Assembly (NCBI GenBank): GCA_013824715.1
Contig: PNOH01000013.1
Coordinates: forward strand, 37,686 to 101,685
DNA from: Odoribacter sp.
Lineage (GTDB): Bacteria; Bacteroidota; Bacteroidia; Bacteroidales; Prolixibacteraceae
Reading direction: 5' to 3'
Length of the DNA stretch: 64,000 nucleotides
Notes under the pieces: generated by a model
The model's input: only the letters and a program-made list of their open reading frames with translations
Told to the model about the DNA's origin: nothing
The model's database searches: none
Shown here: piece by piece, positions 44,868 through 52,890 of the stretch
Position numbering within the stretch: the first letter of the stretch is position 1
How the letters are laid out: each line of letters begins with the position of its first letter
Translations under genes and position numbers: made by a program

Positions 44868-44911
44868 TTGATTTTCAACATGTAAAGTTTTCGATAATAA
44901 AATTGTAACCC

Positions 44912-45613
44912 ATGAAACCCATCAGAAATTTTGCCCTACTAATGTGCGCCATATCATTGGTGTCATGTTTAAAAAATCCGGACGATATTATATGTGCAGG
45001 AGATGCAATGATTGTATCTAAAATGGCAGGAAATAATGTAGTTTATGGCCTTTCGATTTATACCTATACCAACAGTTCGTTCCAAAGTGTACAGGTTGTA
45101 AGTTCGGCCGATGCCGGAAAATCCTTCTCATTGAAATCCGATCAGGGCTTAAAAACGAATTTCATTTACGAAATGCCCGAGAGTGAATATACCGCTACAA
45201 GGCCGGCAGCATCAACCTATACATTTACTGCAGCCCTTACTGATGGAACAACTCAGGTTTTTAATGATGTTTTATCCGATAAGGTTTTACCAATCCCAAC
45301 CATTCAAAAATGTACCTATAATACTGAAATGTATCAGCTCGATATTGCCTGGCCAGTTACCGAAGGTGCATCAAGTTATGTCGTTTTTATTTTTAATGGC
45401 CTATCTCCGGTTTTTGCAAGCTATGAATTGGCAGGTACTACCAAATCTTTTGCGGTTATTTCCGGCGGAAATGGATGGGCAAGGAGTTTTTCGCCTGAAA
45501 CCGGGAAAACATATACTGTTCGGCTATATGCTTATTTGTACGAAGATCAGGGAAATAGCAACAACATCCAGGCAATGTCATTTACAGATCAAACTGTGGT
45601 TTGGGGAAAATAG
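44912..45613 (+). CDS. Lipoprotein of unknown function, tandem copy 2
   Basis: 233 residues, lipobox LVSC (Cys19). It has the same layout as the gene 44 bp upstream: MIVSKMAGNNVVYGLSIYTY, NSSFQSVQVV, FIYEMPESEYTATRPAASTY, DVLSDKVLPIPTIQKCTYN and SPETGKTYTVRLYAYLYEDQ align with copy 1, at roughly half identity by eye. It arose by tandem duplication and has diverged. Confidence 0.78.
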   Translation: MKPIRNFALLMCAISLVSCLKNPDDIICAGDAMIVSKMAGNNVVYGLSIYTYTNSSFQSVQVVSSADAGKSFSLKSDQGLKTNFIYEMPESEYTATRPAASTYTFTAALTDGTTQVFNDVLSDKVLPIPTIQKCTYNTEMYQLDIAWPVTEGASSYVVFIFNGLSPVFASYELAGTTKSFAVISGGNGWARSFSPETGKTYTVRLYAYLYEDQGNSNNIQAMSFTDQTVVWGK

Positions 45614-45643
45614 TCTTTTCTTTAATTATACCGTTTCATTTTC

Positions 45644-45651
45644 TACATTTG
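45644..45651 (+). promoter_or_regulatory. prfB -7 promoter box
   Basis: TACATTTG matches TAnnTTTG exactly, 26 bp before the prfB ATG at 45677. Confidence 0.6.
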
Positions 45652-45676
45652 CCTTGTATAAATTAAAAATCCGAAA

Positions 45677-46769
45677 ATGATTCTCAAAGAACAGGTAAAA
45701 GGTCTTATTGATCGCCAGGCTGCGTTAAGGAGGCATCTTTGACTACGATCAGAAATTAATTCAACTTCAGGAAGAAGAACTCAAAACTCAGGATCCTGCT
45801 TTCTGGAACAATCCCAAACAAGCTGAAGCACAGATGAAAGTCATCAGGTCAGTAAAAGTATGGACCGATGGATATCATGAAGTGGCCAAAAACATGGAAG
45901 ATTTGCTCGTTTTGTACGACTTCTATGAATTGGAAGAAGCTACGGAGGAAGACATTGAGCAACATTTCAATCAAACTTTATTTTTAATCGAGTCACTCGA
46001 AACCAAAAATATGCTCCGGAAAGAGGAGGATAAACTGGGAGCCATTTTACGCATCAATGCCGGAGCGGGTGGAACGGAGAGCAATGACTGGGCCGAAATG
46101 CTCATGCGTATGTACATGAGGTATGGCGAAAGGCAGGGTTATACGGTTAAAACTGTTGAGTATCACGGTGGCGACGAAGTGGGGGTAAAAAGTTGCTCCA
46201 TTGAATTTGAAGGCGAATATGCCTACGGCTATCTGAAAAGTGAAAACGGGGTTCACCGGCTGGTACGTTTGTCTCCATTTAATGCCCAAAGCAAACGGAT
46301 GACATCTTTCGCTTCTGTTTTTGTATCACCGGCTATCGACGATTCCATAGAAATTGAAATCAAAGATTCGGACATATCATGGGATACTTTTCGTTCGGGA
46401 GGCGCTGGCGGACAAAATGTGAACAAGGTGGAAACCGGGGTAAGGCTAAAACATGCCCCTTCAGGCATTATCATCGAAAATACCGAAAGCCGCTCGCAGT
46501 TGAACAACAAGGAAAATGCCTTGCGGTTGCTGAAATCACAATTGTACGAACTCGAACTTCGGAAACGCCGTGAAGCCGAACAATTAGTCAACGCTTCTAA
46601 AAAGAAAATTGAATGGGGTTCGCAAATTCGTTCCTATGTACTTCAACCCTACAAATTAGTAAAAGATAACCGGACTAATTTTGAATCGGGCAATGTGAAT
46701 GCCGTTCTCGATGGCGATATTGATGGCTTCATTAAGGCATTCCTGATGGAATTCAGTGATGAAGAATAA
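45677..46769 (+). CDS. prfB: Peptide chain release factor 2, with programmed +1 frameshift
   Basis: RF2 recognises UGA and UAA and triggers peptide release. The gene starts at ATG 45677; 21 codons on, the zero frame reads CAT CTT TGA (stop at 45740-45742). Skipping the T at 45740 continues as GAC TAC GAT into the long frame, giving about 363 residues. The shift site CTTTGAC is preceded by AAGGAGG (45727-45733), the internal Shine-Dalgarno-like stimulator seen in E. coli prfB. The protein has the RF2 stop-recognition SPF (VRLSPFNAQSKRMTSF) and the catalytic GGQ (GGAGGQNVNKVETGVRLKH). Low RF2 makes ribosomes pause at UGA and shift, giving autoregulation. This is intact biology, not a broken gene. 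Confidence 0.97.
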
Positions 46770-46774
46770 CTGAC

Positions 46775-46845
46775 AAACTGATACGGGTTGCGAGTTACGT
46801 GTTCCGGGCAAGCTCCGAAACCCGCAACTCGTAACCCGCAACAAA
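46775..46845. repeat. Short repeat of GTTGCGAGTTACG/CCCGCAACTCGTAAC type
   Basis: The prfB-acetyltransferase gap holds GGGTTGCGAGTTACG and, after 15 bases, CCCGCAACTCGTAACCCGCA, giving a partial hairpin and internal direct repeats. Similar words (CTCGCAACACGAAACCCGCA) are found inside the radical SAM gene near 13067-13090, so this may be a dispersed repeat family. Confidence 0.5.
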
Positions 46846-46854
46846 TACAAAATA

Positions 46855-47454
46855 ATGAACGCAACCATCCGCCTTGCAGAACAACGTGATGTGCCGGGAA
46901 TTCTGGAAATATACACCCCGTTTATTCTCCATACCGCAGTCACTTTTGAAGAAACTGTTCCTGACCAGGAGTCATTCTGGGAACGGATTCGGGGAATAAT
47001 GGACGAATTGCCCTTTCTGGTTTGCGAAATAGATGGTCGCATTGCCGGATATGCCTATGCATCAGACTACCGCTACCGGGCTTCGTACCGGTGGACCAAG
47101 GAAGTTTCGGTATATGTTCATCCTGATTTTCACCGTAAAAAAGTGGCCTATGCGCTCTACACCAGTTTGCACGAAATGGTCTGTTATCAGGGAATCGCCA
47201 ATTTGCTGGCTATCATTACTATGCCCAACGATTCAAGTGTTGGCTTTCACGAGTTTTTCGGATACCGTAAATGCGGCGAATTCACAAAAGTCGGTTTCAA
47301 ACTGAATCAATGGCAAAACGTTGGCTGGTTCGAGTTGTTTATTCAGGACGAAACGCAGGCACCAAAAGATCAGATTTTACGTTTGAATGAAATTATCGGA
47401 CTTCCGGCATTTCAGGAAGCAATACAGAAAGGATTAGATAAACTAAATCTGTAA
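46855..47454 (+). CDS. GNAT-family N-acetyltransferase, phosphinothricin acetyltransferase-like
   Basis: 199 residues. The GNAT fold is seen in IRLAEQRDVPGILEIYTPFI, the central strand KEVSVYVHPDFHRKKVAYAL with the acetyl-CoA loop, and HEFFGYRKCGEFTKVGFKLN. The Pat/YncA subgroup acetylates amino groups of amino-acid-like compounds such as phosphinothricin or methionine sulfone derivatives. The loop lacks the full QxxGxG/A signature (it reads HRKKVAYA). It is downstream of prfB with no obvious functional link; a separate promoter is not clear. Confidence 0.87.
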   Translation: MNATIRLAEQRDVPGILEIYTPFILHTAVTFEETVPDQESFWERIRGIMDELPFLVCEIDGRIAGYAYASDYRYRASYRWTKEVSVYVHPDFHRKKVAYALYTSLHEMVCYQGIANLLAIITMPNDSSVGFHEFFGYRKCGEFTKVGFKLNQWQNVGWFELFIQDETQAPKDQILRLNEIIGLPAFQEAIQKGLDKLNL

Positions 47455-47497
47455 TAAACTGTTTTATAGGCACTTTTGCACAGATAGAACTAAAATA

Positions 47498-49900
47498 ATG
47501 GATAACAAAAGCAAATACAATAACCGCGAATTAAGCTGGCTTTCGTTTAATGCCCGGGTTCTTCAGGAAGCTGAAGATCCGACGGTTCCATTGTTTGAGC
47601 GAATCCGCTTTCTTGGCATTTTTTCCAATAACCTCGATGAGTTCTTTAGGGTTCGGGTTGCTGCAGTCCGGCGCATGCTTGAGTTTGGAAAAGACGAGGA
47701 GGCCCTTCTGGGGGATATGACCCCGGCAGAATTGTACGATAAAATACAGGAAACAGTTGTTCAGCATCAGCAAAAGGCTCAGGAAATTTACCGGAATATC
47801 TGGCAGGAAATGGCCAGCGAAAACATTTTCATGATCGATGAAAAGCAGCTTACTCACGAGCAAGGCGTATTTGTCAGAAAGTACTTTAATGTTAAAGTGC
47901 TTCCCAACATTGTCCCGATCATGTTGGGCAAATCGATGAAATTTCCGTATTTACGCGATAAATCGGTTTACCTGGCTGTAAAATTATCAAAGACAAAATC
48001 GCCTGATAAATTTGCCTATGCGCTCATCCGGGTTCCCAGCCGGTCCATCTCACGCTTTTTGGTTTTGCCCGATCAGGGAAACAAGAAGTTTGTCATTTTA
48101 GTTGACGATGTCATCCGTTTCTGCCTGAATGATATTTTCCCGATTTTCAATTTTGATCATTTCGAGGCGTACACCATCAAAGTCACACGTGATGCCGAGC
48201 TCGATATTGACGATGATATTTCGAAAAGTTATATGGAAAAAATGGAAATCAGCCTGAAAAAACGCAAGGTTGGTATTCCTGTCCGCTTGATTTACGACCG
48301 CGAATTGCCAGGTGACCTGCTTGAATTCATCATGAAAAAAATGAAACTTAACGGGGAAGAAAAAACGGTGGCTGGCGGAAGATATCACAATCATAAAGAT
48401 TTTATGGACTTTCCTGAAGTTGGGAAACCACATCATTACTATCAGAGACTGCCACCTGTTCCTCACAAAGATTTACCACAGCATCAGAGTATTCTGAAAA
48501 AATTGAGACAGAAAGATATTTTACTTCATTATCCCTATCAAAGCTTTTCGCATTTCATCGATTTTTTGCGTGAGGCGGCCATTGATCCAAAAGTCAGTGA
48601 AATCGGAATTACGCTTTACCGTGTTTCTGAAACATCGAAAGTGGTGAATGCCCTGCTGAATGCTATCCGTAACGGCAAAAAAGTGACGGTAGTGATCGAA
48701 TTGCAAGCCCGTTTCGACGAAGAAGCCAATATCTTCTGGTCAAATAAATTGCAGGAAGAAGGCGCACATGTGATTAACGGCATTCCAGGACTTAAAATAC
48801 ACTGCAAGCTGGCCTGGGTTGAACGCAAAGAAAAAAATGGCATTCGCAATTACGCCTACATCGGTACCGGAAATTTTCATGAAGGAACTGCCCGTGTATA
48901 TGCCGACAAGGGTTTGCTGACTGCCGATCCTGAAATTGCAAACGAGGTGGCCAACATGTTCGAATTCTTCAAGCATACCTATAAACATTTCGAATTCAAA
49001 CAGATCATCGTCAGCCCATTTTCGCAGCGAAGCTTCTTTCTGCATAAAATTGATCAGGAAATAGCCAATGCAAAAAAAGGAAAGCAAGCCTATATGATCC
49101 TAAAGATGAATAGTCTTATTGATCAGGAAATGATAGACAAGATTTACAAAGCGAGTCAGGCCGGGGTAAAGATTCAGCTCATTATCCGCGGAATATTTGG
49201 ATTGAAAACAGACGATCCGGTTTTGAGCGAAAACATAGAGGCAATCAGTATTGTCGATAAGTATCTGGAACACACCCGGGTGATGCTTTTTGCCAATGGC
49301 GGGAAAGATGACATTTACATATCGTCGGCCGACTGGATGTCGCGAAATCTTGATCGTCGCATTGAAGTAGCCTGTCCGATCTATTCCCCTGAAATCAAAA
49401 ATGAGCTAAAAGAATTACTTCGTATTCAGCTTCGCGATAACACAAAAGCCCGGATTCTTGACAGTGAACTGAGCAACCGTTATAACAATCCTTCCAATGG
49501 TCAACGCCATCGTGCTCAGGAGGATTACTACACTTACATTAAAAAAAGACATCAGAATAATATGAAGATTTACCACAATCCACGATGTTCAAAAAGCCGC
49601 GAAGGACTTAAATACCTTGAAGAAAGAGGATTCGATATCGAGATCATCGATTACATGAAAAATGGGATTACTTCCTGGGAGATCAAAGACTTTCTGAACA
49701 AATCAGGACTGAAAGTAACCGACATAATCCGTACTTCCGAAGAACTTTATAAGGAAAAGTATAAAGGGCACGAATTTTCAACCGAAGAATGGATCAGCAT
49801 CCTTGTTGAAAATCCAAAACTGATCCAGCGTCCGTTGGTCATTAAAGGTACACATGCAATACTTGCCCGGCCCGTTGAAGAAATTCTGAAATTGATATAA
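47498..49900 (+). CDS. ppk1: Polyphosphate kinase 1 fused to a C-terminal ArsC/Spx-like domain
   Basis: 800 residues. Residues about 1-685 are a complete PPK1, which polymerises ATP gamma-phosphate into polyphosphate: N domain (NRELSWLSFNARVLQEAEDP), head domain, and two phospholipase-D-like C domains with the active-site His motifs (GLKIHCKLAWVE, YIGTGNFHEGTARVYAD and KYLEHTRVMLFANG). From Met689 on, about 112 residues are an ArsC/YffB/Spx-type thioredoxin-fold domain (KIYHNPRCSKSREGLKYLEE, with the reactive Cys in CSKS). The junction IKKRHQNNMKIYHN has no stop codon. The ArsC part begins with its own Met and could be a former separate gene. The oxyR gene lies 11 bp downstream, hinting at oxidative-stress linkage. 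Confidence 0.9.
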   Translation: MDNKSKYNNRELSWLSFNARVLQEAEDPTVPLFERIRFLGIFSNNLDEFFRVRVAAVRRMLEFGKDEEALLGDMTPAELYDKIQETVVQHQQKAQEIYRNIWQEMASENIFMIDEKQLTHEQGVFVRKYFNVKVLPNIVPIMLGKSMKFPYLRDKSVYLAVKLSKTKSPDKFAYALIRVPSRSISRFLVLPDQGNKKFVILVDDVIRFCLNDIFPIFNFDHFEAYTIKVTRDAELDIDDDISKSYMEKMEISLKKRKVGIPVRLIYDRELPGDLLEFIMKKMKLNGEEKTVAGGRYHNHKDFMDFPEVGKPHHYYQRLPPVPHKDLPQHQSILKKLRQKDILLHYPYQSFSHFIDFLREAAIDPKVSEIGITLYRVSETSKVVNALLNAIRNGKKVTVVIELQARFDEEANIFWSNKLQEEGAHVINGIPGLKIHCKLAWVERKEKNGIRNYAYIGTGNFHEGTARVYADKGLLTADPEIANEVANMFEFFKHTYKHFEFKQIIVSPFSQRSFFLHKIDQEIANAKKGKQAYMILKMNSLIDQEMIDKIYKASQAGVKIQLIIRGIFGLKTDDPVLSENIEAISIVDKYLEHTRVMLFANGGKDDIYISSADWMSRNLDRRIEVACPIYSPEIKNELKELLRIQLRDNTKARILDSELSNRYNNPSNGQRHRAQEDYYTYIKKRHQNNMKIYHNPRCSKSREGLKYLEERGFDIEIIDYMKNGITSWEIKDFLNKSGLKVTDIIRTSEELYKEKYKGHEFSTEEWISILVENPKLIQRPLVIKGTHAILARPVEEILKLI

Positions 49901-49911
49901 TTTCAAAAACT

Positions 49912-50853
49912 ATGATCACTTTAACCCAACTTGAATATATTGTTGCTGTGGATACCTTCCGTCATTTCGGCAGGGCGGCTGAAAACTGTTTTATTACCCA
50001 GCCAACTTTAAGTATGCAGATCAAAAAACTGGAGGAAGATCTGGAAGTCATCATTTTCGACCGCAGCAAACAACCGCTGATCCCAACCGATGTGGGTCGC
50101 CGGATCATAGATCAGGCCCGCATTGCCCTTCAGGAATCGCAGAAAATAAACAACATCATCAAAGAACATAAAAACCTGATTTCGGGCGAACTTAAGATCG
50201 GGATTATCCCAACCCTGGCACCCTATCTGCTGCCTTTGTTTATTGGAAATTACAAGCGTAAATATCCAAAAATCAACATTAAGATAGAAGAATTGACTAC
50301 GGCCAATATCATTGATCGCCTGCACCGCGATTTAATTGACGTGGGCATCCTGGTTACGCCACTCCATGAAGACCGTATTAATGAAAAACCTGTTTTTTAC
50401 GAAGGAATGCTACTGTATCTTCACGACGATCATCCACTGTCCACAAAAGCCAATATTAAACTGAAAGATATTGCAACTCCTGAAATATGGCTCTTAAGCG
50501 ACGGACATTGTTTCCGTAATCAGGTGATTAACCTCTGCTCTTTCAAAGGCGCGGCCAATTCTGCATTGCCCTTCCATTTCGAAGCAGGTTCACTTGAAAC
50601 AGTCATGAATATCATTGACAAAGAGGGTGGAATGACTATTATTCCTGAATTGGCAACCTTAGGAATGAGTGAAGCACGATTTGAACATGTAAGGACTTTC
50701 ACCGACATCAATCCACTCCGCGAAGTTAGTTTAGTTTATTCCAGGCATTTCGCCAAGTATAAACTTGTTGAATTGCTATGGAAAGAAATCGTTGCTTCGA
50801 TGCCCGAAAAACTGCTGCAAAAAAACCGGGGAACCATCGTAGAATGGCGGTAA
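49912..50853 (+). CDS. oxyR: LysR-family peroxide sensor OxyR
   Basis: 313-residue LysR-type transcription activator. N-terminal winged HTH (LTQLEYIVAVDTFRHFGRAA, ITQPTLSMQIKKLEEDL) is the OxyR-type sequence. The regulatory domain keeps the redox cysteines in HCFRNQVINLCSFKG: Cys200 and Cys209, the same spacing as Cys199-Cys208 of E. coli OxyR, so a peroxide-driven disulfide is expected. It lies 11 bp after the PPK1-ArsC gene and may be co-transcribed with it. Confidence 0.93.
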   Translation: MITLTQLEYIVAVDTFRHFGRAAENCFITQPTLSMQIKKLEEDLEVIIFDRSKQPLIPTDVGRRIIDQARIALQESQKINNIIKEHKNLISGELKIGIIPTLAPYLLPLFIGNYKRKYPKINIKIEELTTANIIDRLHRDLIDVGILVTPLHEDRINEKPVFYEGMLLYLHDDHPLSTKANIKLKDIATPEIWLLSDGHCFRNQVINLCSFKGAANSALPFHFEAGSLETVMNIIDKEGGMTIIPELATLGMSEARFEHVRTFTDINPLREVSLVYSRHFAKYKLVELLWKEIVASMPEKLLQKNRGTIVEWR

Positions 50854-50968
50854 TTCTCACATTCGATTTATTTACGGCTTAAAAAAAATAATTTTCATTG
50901 AATCACCAAAACAAAAACAAGGAAACAAAGCTAAGTTGACTGATTTTTGGTAAAAATTTCTGAAAACA

Positions 50969-50999
50969 TTTGGTGGCTAAGAAAAATGACTTATTTTTG
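50969..50999 (+). promoter_or_regulatory. Promoter of tRNA-Glu and rpsT
   Basis: TTTG (50969-50972), 19-bp spacer, TATTTTTG (50992-50999): a textbook Bacteroidota promoter 29 bp before the tRNA gene. Confidence 0.85.
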
Positions 51000-51028
51000 C
51001 AGTCCCAAATTCAGGGAATTGACAACTT

Positions 51029-51100
51029 GGCCCGTTCGTCTAGGGGTTAGGACGCCAGGTTTTCATCCTGGTAGCAGGGGTTCGAATCCCCTACGGGCTA
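51029..51100 (+). tRNA. tRNA-Glu (anticodon UUC)
   Basis: Full cloverleaf: acceptor GGCCCGT pairing with ACGGGCT (G1-U72 wobble), D arm, anticodon stem CCAGG/CCTGG with loop TTTTCAT (anticodon TTC), T arm AGGGG-TTCGAAT-CCCCT, discriminator A. CCA is not encoded. The rpsT gene starts 32 bp later. Confidence 0.97.
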
Positions 51101-51132
51101 CAAATAAATTTTAACAATTTAGAAAACGAAAG

Positions 51133-51384
51133 ATGGCACATCATAAATCGGCTAAAAAGAGAATCAAACAAGACGAGGTGAAAACCTTGCAGAATAAATA
51201 CTATGCCAAAACAATGCGTAATGCAGTAAAAAAATTGCGCCTTGAAACTGACAGGGAAGTAGTTGCAGAAGCTTTACCAAAAGTTGTTTCAATGATTGAC
51301 AAACTTGCTAAAAAGAATGTTATTCATGCAAACAAAGCTGCTAACCTGAAGTCATCTTTGGTTATACACCTGAACAAAATCTAG
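51133..51384 (+). CDS. rpsT: 30S ribosomal protein S20
   Basis: 83-residue basic helical 30S protein binding 16S rRNA. The opening MAHHKSAKKRIKQDEVKTLQ, NAVKKLR and the C-terminal VIHANKAANLKSSLVIHLNK are typical S20. It lies just after tRNA-Glu and is followed by a strong terminator, so the two probably share a transcript. Confidence 0.95.
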   Translation: MAHHKSAKKRIKQDEVKTLQNKYYAKTMRNAVKKLRLETDREVVAEALPKVVSMIDKLAKKNVIHANKAANLKSSLVIHLNKI

Positions 51385-51411
51385 GAAAACTTAGTTTTTC
51401 AAAATATATGG

Positions 51412-51442
51412 AAACCGTCTTAGTTTTAAGACGGTTTTTTTT
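51412..51442 (+). terminator. Intrinsic terminator of rpsT
   Basis: AAACCGTCTTA-GTTT-TAAGACGGTTT forms a perfect 11-bp stem followed by a T-run, 28 bp after the stop. Confidence 0.95.
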
Positions 51443-51456
51443 GCATGTGGTAAACC

Positions 51457-51527
51457 GGGTGCAGAAGTTTACAACTTCCGCGTTCAACAACTTAACTTAA
51501 ATACTGCGATTAAAAATCGCAGCACCC
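51457..51527. repeat. GGGTGC...GCACCC bounded paired-hairpin repeat
   Basis: The left half GGGTGCAGAAGTTTACAACT has a GAAGTT/AACTTC hairpin. The right half CTGCGATTAAAAATCGCAGC ends in ACCC and matches the palindrome at 6832-6890. The pair lies between the convergent 3' ends of rpsT and the ATPase gene. REP/BIME-like. Confidence 0.78.
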
Positions 51528-51537
51528 GTAATCGCAA

Positions 51538-52791
51538 TCACTTCAAGATACTTCCCAGCCACAACCATAAAGGTACGAACTCTATTTCGCCCGTATTCCC
51601 AAACCATTTATGTTCCTCTTTCTGCTCATAATCATTCGTGATAACTATGAGGCGGCTACAATTTAACTCAATACTGGCTTTCAATAAAGACCTGACCTCA
51701 CGTTCTTTTACTTTCGGTTCTGTAATCGAATAACAAACCTGAATCAATTGAGTTATTTTCATTTCCTGCTGTATGACAAAATCAACCTCCTCCTGTTTTT
51801 GATTTTTATAGTAAAATATTTTTACTCCCTCTTCAAATTCTCTTCGTTTTAATTCAATGGCAACAGCATTTTCAAACAGTTTACCAATGTTCGGACTGAA
51901 TTTAAAAGCCTTGGCCTGAAAATACCCATTATCGTAACAATAGATTTTCATTCCGGCTTTCTTTTGTTCTGATATTTTATATGAAAATCTTGGAATACTA
52001 AAAAGGAGAAAAGCTTCTTCAAGGTACCCGAGGTATTTCGCAACAGTATGGATACTGTTGAAATTTGCAATTTTCTGAATAGAAGTAAATGAAAACTCCC
52101 CGGTGATATTAGTAATCAGGATTTGAGCCAGATCTGTAAGTGAATTTGGAAAACGTACATGGTAACGCTTCACGATATCCTTCAGGATAATCGAATCAAA
52201 CAGGGCTGATAGATATTCGCCTACTTCATAATTTTTTACCCATACTTCGGGAAATCCACCTTTCATTACATATTCAAAACATCGCTGCTGCTTATCGAAG
52301 GTGGTATCAGAAGGGGGGGAAAGGCTCATTATTTCCGGAAGGGAAAAGGGGAATACATAAGTGCTAAAGTGTCTCCCTGTCAAATGTGTCGCCAGATCGC
52401 TGCTTAACAAATGAGAGTTGCTTCCGGTAAGAAGTAGTTTGTAGCCATCGCGATGCAAACGGTTCACGATGATCTCCCATTGATTCACATTCTGGATTTC
52501 ATCAAAAAGAAGGATCTTAGGATCAGAATAAACTGCACGGACCGCTGAAATTATCTCATCGAAGTTATCAATCCTTAAAAGCCTTTCTTCATCGAAGTTC
52601 ACATAACCGATTCCCGTTTTTAGTCCGGTAGAATGCATGGTAAAAAATGATTTTCCCGCTCTTCTTGGTCCGATCACAACGCTGATCAGATCGGTATCAA
52701 ATCCCTTTAATACAGTTTTCCTCGGAACGTACTTTTCCTGAAGTCTCCGCTCCAACTCAGCCTTTTGTCCTGCAATGATATTTTGTATCAT
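51538..52791 (-). CDS. ATP-binding protein of the AAA_14/DUF4143 family
   Basis: 417 residues. Walker A is VIGPRRAGKSFF (about 36-47) and Walker B-like LLFDEIQNVNQWE (about 93-105). TGSNSHLLSSDLATHLTGR is the sensor-type stretch. The C-terminal DUF4143 part ends with a restriction-endonuclease-like motif (IELKRREFEEGVKIFYYKNQ, EVDFVIQQ), a PD-(D/E)xK-type fold. Such ATPases are abundant and mostly uncharacterised; roles in toxin-like or genome-defence functions have been suggested. It occupies the place downstream of sufD where sufS is often found and has its own promoter. Confidence 0.88.
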   Translation of the reverse strand: MIQNIIAGQKAELERRLQEKYVPRKTVLKGFDTDLISVVIGPRRAGKSFFTMHSTGLKTGIGYVNFDEERLLRIDNFDEIISAVRAVYSDPKILLFDEIQNVNQWEIIVNRLHRDGYKLLLTGSNSHLLSSDLATHLTGRHFSTYVFPFSLPEIMSLSPPSDTTFDKQQRCFEYVMKGGFPEVWVKNYEVGEYLSALFDSIILKDIVKRYHVRFPNSLTDLAQILITNITGEFSFTSIQKIANFNSIHTVAKYLGYLEEAFLLFSIPRFSYKISEQKKAGMKIYCYDNGYFQAKAFKFSPNIGKLFENAVAIELKRREFEEGVKIFYYKNQKQEEVDFVIQQEMKITQLIQVCYSITEPKVKEREVRSLLKASIELNCSRLIVITNDYEQKEEHKWFGNTGEIEFVPLWLWLGSILK

Positions 52792-52817
52792 TTGTGCATA
52801 TTTAAATACATACTGCG

Positions 52818-52846
52818 CAAAAGTATATAAAAAACGTGCAGTACAA
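52818..52846 (-). promoter_or_regulatory. Promoter of the DUF4143 ATPase gene
   Basis: On the minus strand TTG (52844-52846), 18-bp spacer, TACTTTTG (52818-52825), an exact -7 match, 27 bp before the start codon. It shows the ATPase is a separate unit from sufBCD. Confidence 0.7.
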
Positions 52847-52890
52847 TTAAAACAATGACAAATATTGGTGTCTTTAATCTACTAACAGAT

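Noticed and set aside
45183..45680. Plus-strand ORF of 165 codons overlapping the second tandem lipoprotein
   Set aside because: It is a frame shadow of the lipoprotein gene; the lipoprotein has a signal, lipobox and paralog.
45677..45742. prfB as a frameshifted pseudogene
   Set aside because: The in-frame TGA follows CTT with an upstream AAGGAGG, the standard programmed frameshift site, and the rest of RF2 is intact.
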